NCBI GenBank assembly: GCA_038093975.1
Contig: JBBPTG010000002.1
Coordinates: 124,001-188,000, forward strand
Length of the DNA stretch: 64,000 nt
Origin: Chalciporus piperatus
Lineage: Eukaryota > Basidiomycota > Agaricomycetes > Boletales > Boletaceae
Direction: 5' to 3'
Positions within the stretch are counted from its first letter, which is position 1. The number at the start of each line of letters is the position of its first letter. The notes under the pieces were generated by a model. That model was not told the origin of the DNA and did not search any database. It was given only the letters and a program-made list of their open reading frames with translations. Made by a program: the position numbers and the translations under genes. Shown piece after piece: positions 61,628-64,000 of the stretch.

Positions 61628-63056
61628 CTAGAAATATACACGCAATGCGTTGCCTTGCATAGATTCCGTTGGACAGTATGGACATTTGACACGCCTTGAC
61701 ATATCCATGTCAGCGATAGACATACCAGGGAATGCAGGAGAAACGAACCCATTAACTTTGCTAAGCTTCTGTAAGCTATCCTTGGTGACGACATGTCCAC
61801 AACTCATCATCATTGGTGGATTCTGTTTTGTAGACTGTTCCTTTGACACAGGACACGCGAATGTGGAATGATAACGGTTTTCCGGTGCAAGGGGTATTTC
61901 GATCTATCGAAACGAGGCCATAAGTAACACCCCAGGGGACGCAAGTGGATGGAATGCGTACAGGGAGTTCGTCACTTTGACTCCATTCACTCTTCCTCTC
62001 TTTCATAACAGTCCGTGCCTTCTCGATTCTCGCCAACGCACCACCACCACCAATGTCACCGATAACTCGGAGTGGGACCTGTCGACTCATCCCCAGGCTA
62101 GCGCAATATTCTTTCGCGAAGAGTGGTTCGAGGTCGGCATGGAGCGACGGCGACGCAAGGTCTGCATAAGGGGATCGTTCTAGTCTCTGTTTGGGGAGGT
62201 AAATCAGACAAGCCATTAGACGTTTGAATTCGGCAGCATGTTCAGGATAGTAGCCTCGCAAAGCGGCATTCGCGTATGATATTGCTGGGGCTGAATTCAA
62301 GGAGTCTTCTGAAAGGAGTAGTCGTATGTACTGAGAACGGTGGAGGTAGAATTCTAACGGAGAGGACCGTGAACGAAGGAATGAGCGGTTTTTGATGGAC
62401 CACCTTGGGATAGAGCTTAGTAACGGGAGAAACATCGTTGAATTAGCCTTACTCGAGTGCAGGAGAAACATCCTGTCTTCGTAGTGCTGTCAGGATACGG
62501 TGGAGCTCCACAAACTGGCTACGCAATTCAGATGTGATTTCGGTGCCGGACTCCTAGGTTCACTTGTCAGCTGACAACTTACGGCGAACGCGATGATGAA
62601 CTACTTCGATAAATGTCTCGGCGGTGGAGAACTGTCCTGTGCGAAGGAGATGTAGAGCGACGGTTCGGTCAAGTGCATCGTTGGCCTCATCAGAGGCGAA
62701 GAACGGGTCGTACGCCGGCAGTGGTTGCGTGAATCTCTGTAGTAATTCATGAGTAGCAGCTCCTTGTATGATATGATCCAAGGAAGCCAGACCTTGTCCA
62801 GAGCTTTCCCAACCCTCGCAATCGCATTGTAAATCTCCTTCTGTTTCTCATCAATTTCCTTCTTCCTCGTTTCCACCGTCTGCGCCAGCAATGCGAATGT
62901 ATCCTGAGTGATTGTGCCCGCCTCAATCCGGCTCTTGACTTCGTGGAGTGTCTGGAGTAGCGAGTCCAATGAACTCTCCACCGAGGGATTCTTGCCCTTT
63001 GCCGAGCCTTCTGTCGATGCTCTGAGCTTTTCCAGCTCCTTCATAGGGCCATCCAT
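61628..63056 (-). CDS. RMD5: GID/CTLH-complex E3 ligase RMD5 (RMND5)
   Basis: This is the catalytic RING subunit of the GID/CTLH ubiquitin ligase, which degrades gluconeogenic enzymes in yeast. ATG (complement 63054-63056) gives [21 protein letters not shown] helical N-terminus follows ([20 protein letters not shown]), then [20 protein letters not shown] and [20 protein letters not shown], with AETFIE, typical of the LisH/CTLH region. The CRA part reads [18 protein letters not shown] and [20 protein letters not shown]. The RING is near 61640-61870 and spans one intron: [20 protein letters not shown], then [18 protein letters not shown], then [11 protein letters not shown]. As in RMND5 proteins the ligand set is incomplete relative to a classical RING. 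TAG is at 61628-61630. Length is about 400 residues. It is divergent from NSA1 over 95 bp. Confidence 0.92.
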
Positions 63057-63151
63057 GGTGTTGCGAGATTGGGTTGTAGTGCGATGTGTTGGTCGGGTGA
63101 TGAGAGCTACATTTGGTATGGGTTTCCGTTTGTCACATCACACTTGATAAA

Positions 63152-64000
63152 ATGCCTCGTTTTTTTACCGGCGACGAGCTGGGCAGCATAAAATCTATCT
63201 CGTATGACCCAGACACATCAACAGGGAATAAAACCTTGCTAAAAACCTTGCACGATGGTACTTCGACCGGTCGTACACGAGGGGTTCACAGACTGGCCAC
63301 CACCACAGGCGAGGGGACTCTGGTACGTCCCTAGGTTTGAGTGACGAACTGAACTCGGCAAAATAATGCTCAAGATAAGCTGGCTTCAGCACACGCAGAT
63401 GGCTCCCTTCAGCTCTCATCGTTGACGAGCGAAGATAAACTCGAACAACTCCACGATTGGAGAGAGACGAGATGGAATGCGGATCAACGATTCGTCGGTC
63501 TTGTATCGACACAAAAGTGAGTGACAAAGATGATATGGCTTTGAAACTGTGCTCAGTCTGGCGTGTTCTTTCAAGTGCTGTATATTCCTGTGCTTCCAAT
63601 GGTGCACTTCGACTAACGAACATAAACGATGACGGCGCACCGACGCACAAACTAGGCGCGCTGCCGTCGCGGCTTACGGACTGGAGATTGAGTGCCAACC
63701 AAGAAACCTTTGCATACGGCGGTGACGAAGTCGAACTTTCAGTCTGGAACACCGAACGTGCTTTCGAACCCCATCCCGAATCTTCTACATCCAGCAGTAA
63801 GAAACGAAAAAGAGCCGACGTTTTATTCCCTGGAGAAGTCTGGCGCGCAAAGAATGTACCGAATGACCATCTGGGATTGCGTCAACCGGTCCACAATACC
63901 TGTCTCACATATATCTCCACGCAACAACTCCTTGCTGGAACGCGGTTTGGCGATCTTCGTCGGTACGACACGCGGTCCGGGAGGCGACCTGTCAGCGATT
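63152..64000 (+). CDS. NSA1: 60S ribosome biogenesis WD-repeat protein NSA1 (WDR74), 3' part cut off
   Basis: This is a nucleolar WD40 protein of the Nsa1 module in pre-60S particles, partner of Rix7/NVL. ATG at 63152 gives MPRFFTGDELGSIKSISYDP. Exons joined over short introns read GVHRLATTTGEGTL, then ASAHADGSLQLSSLTSEDKL, VVYSCASNGALRLTNI and HKLGALPSRLTDWRLSANQE. Then come TFAYGGDEVELSVWNTERAF, a basic linker KKRKRADV, and GEVWRAKNVPNDHLGLRQP, a hallmark of NSA1. The visible end is LLAGTRFGDLRRYDTRSGRR. The gene runs past position 64000, so its C-terminus and stop are missing here. Confidence 0.9.

Overview
The window looks like a piece of a filamentous basidiomycete nuclear genome, most likely Agaricomycotina. 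The evidence is eukaryotic single-copy genes broken by many short (about 50-60 bp) GT-AG introns, intergenic gaps mostly of 80-400 bp, balanced base composition, a TEA/ATTS regulator, a GDS1-type winged-helix protein and an RRM+PUF protein. I could not place the genus. I found 27 protein-coding genes (the last is cut by the window end). I saw no convincing tRNA, rRNA, transposon or CRISPR array.

Layout. 0.4-7.5 kb: sulfate permease (SulP), TACO1/YebC-like mitochondrial translation activator, and a NYN-domain protein with two C-terminal LOTUS-like repeats (minus). 7.5-15.6 kb: a 1.2 kb gap, an ER tail-anchored E2 enzyme (UBE2J type), a small unknown ORF, splicing factor SF3A1 (minus), mitochondrial ribosomal protein mL60/MRPL31 with a GC-AG intron, and CMS1 (minus). 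15.9-24 kb: ERI1-like 3'-5' exonuclease with an N-terminal hydrophobic segment, NDC80 (minus), MOG1, and an Atg38/NRBF2-like protein (minus). 24-34 kb: the NEDD4-type ligase RSP5, cap methyltransferase ABD1 (minus) and an M1 aminopeptidase (minus). 34-39 kb: one 4.9 kb multi-exon minus-strand gene that I read as a candidate meiotic axis protein (Red1/SYCP2-like). It is divergent, across only 89 bp, from a TEA/ATTS transcription factor. 40.8-51 kb: bestrophin-like channel, complex I 24 kDa subunit (minus), TEL2 (minus), an acyl-CoA-synthetase-like protein that has lost its catalytic motifs (minus), and linker histone H1. 52-64 kb: GDS1-like protein, PUF protein with two RRMs, a small unknown protein, the GID-complex ligase RMD5 (minus), and the start of NSA1/WDR74.

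The genes are not a metabolic cluster. Most are core housekeeping genes: RNA processing (SF3A1, ABD1, PUF, NYN-LOTUS, ERI1), ribosome biogenesis and mitochondrial function (CMS1, NSA1, mL60, TACO1, complex I), ubiquitin pathways (UBE2J, RSP5, RMD5) and chromosome biology (NDC80, TEL2, H1, the axis candidate). Several pairs are divergent with under 200 bp between start codons and must share promoter DNA: SF3A1/mL60, NDC80/MOG1, axis candidate/TEA, RMD5/NSA1.

The most interesting items are the very diverged axis-protein candidate at 33970-38870, the AMP-binding pseudoenzyme at 47606-49534, the NYN-LOTUS protein at 4984-7524, and the Atg38/NRBF2-like gene at 21336-23009. All exon joins were made by eye from reading frames and splice signals, so exact boundaries are provisional.
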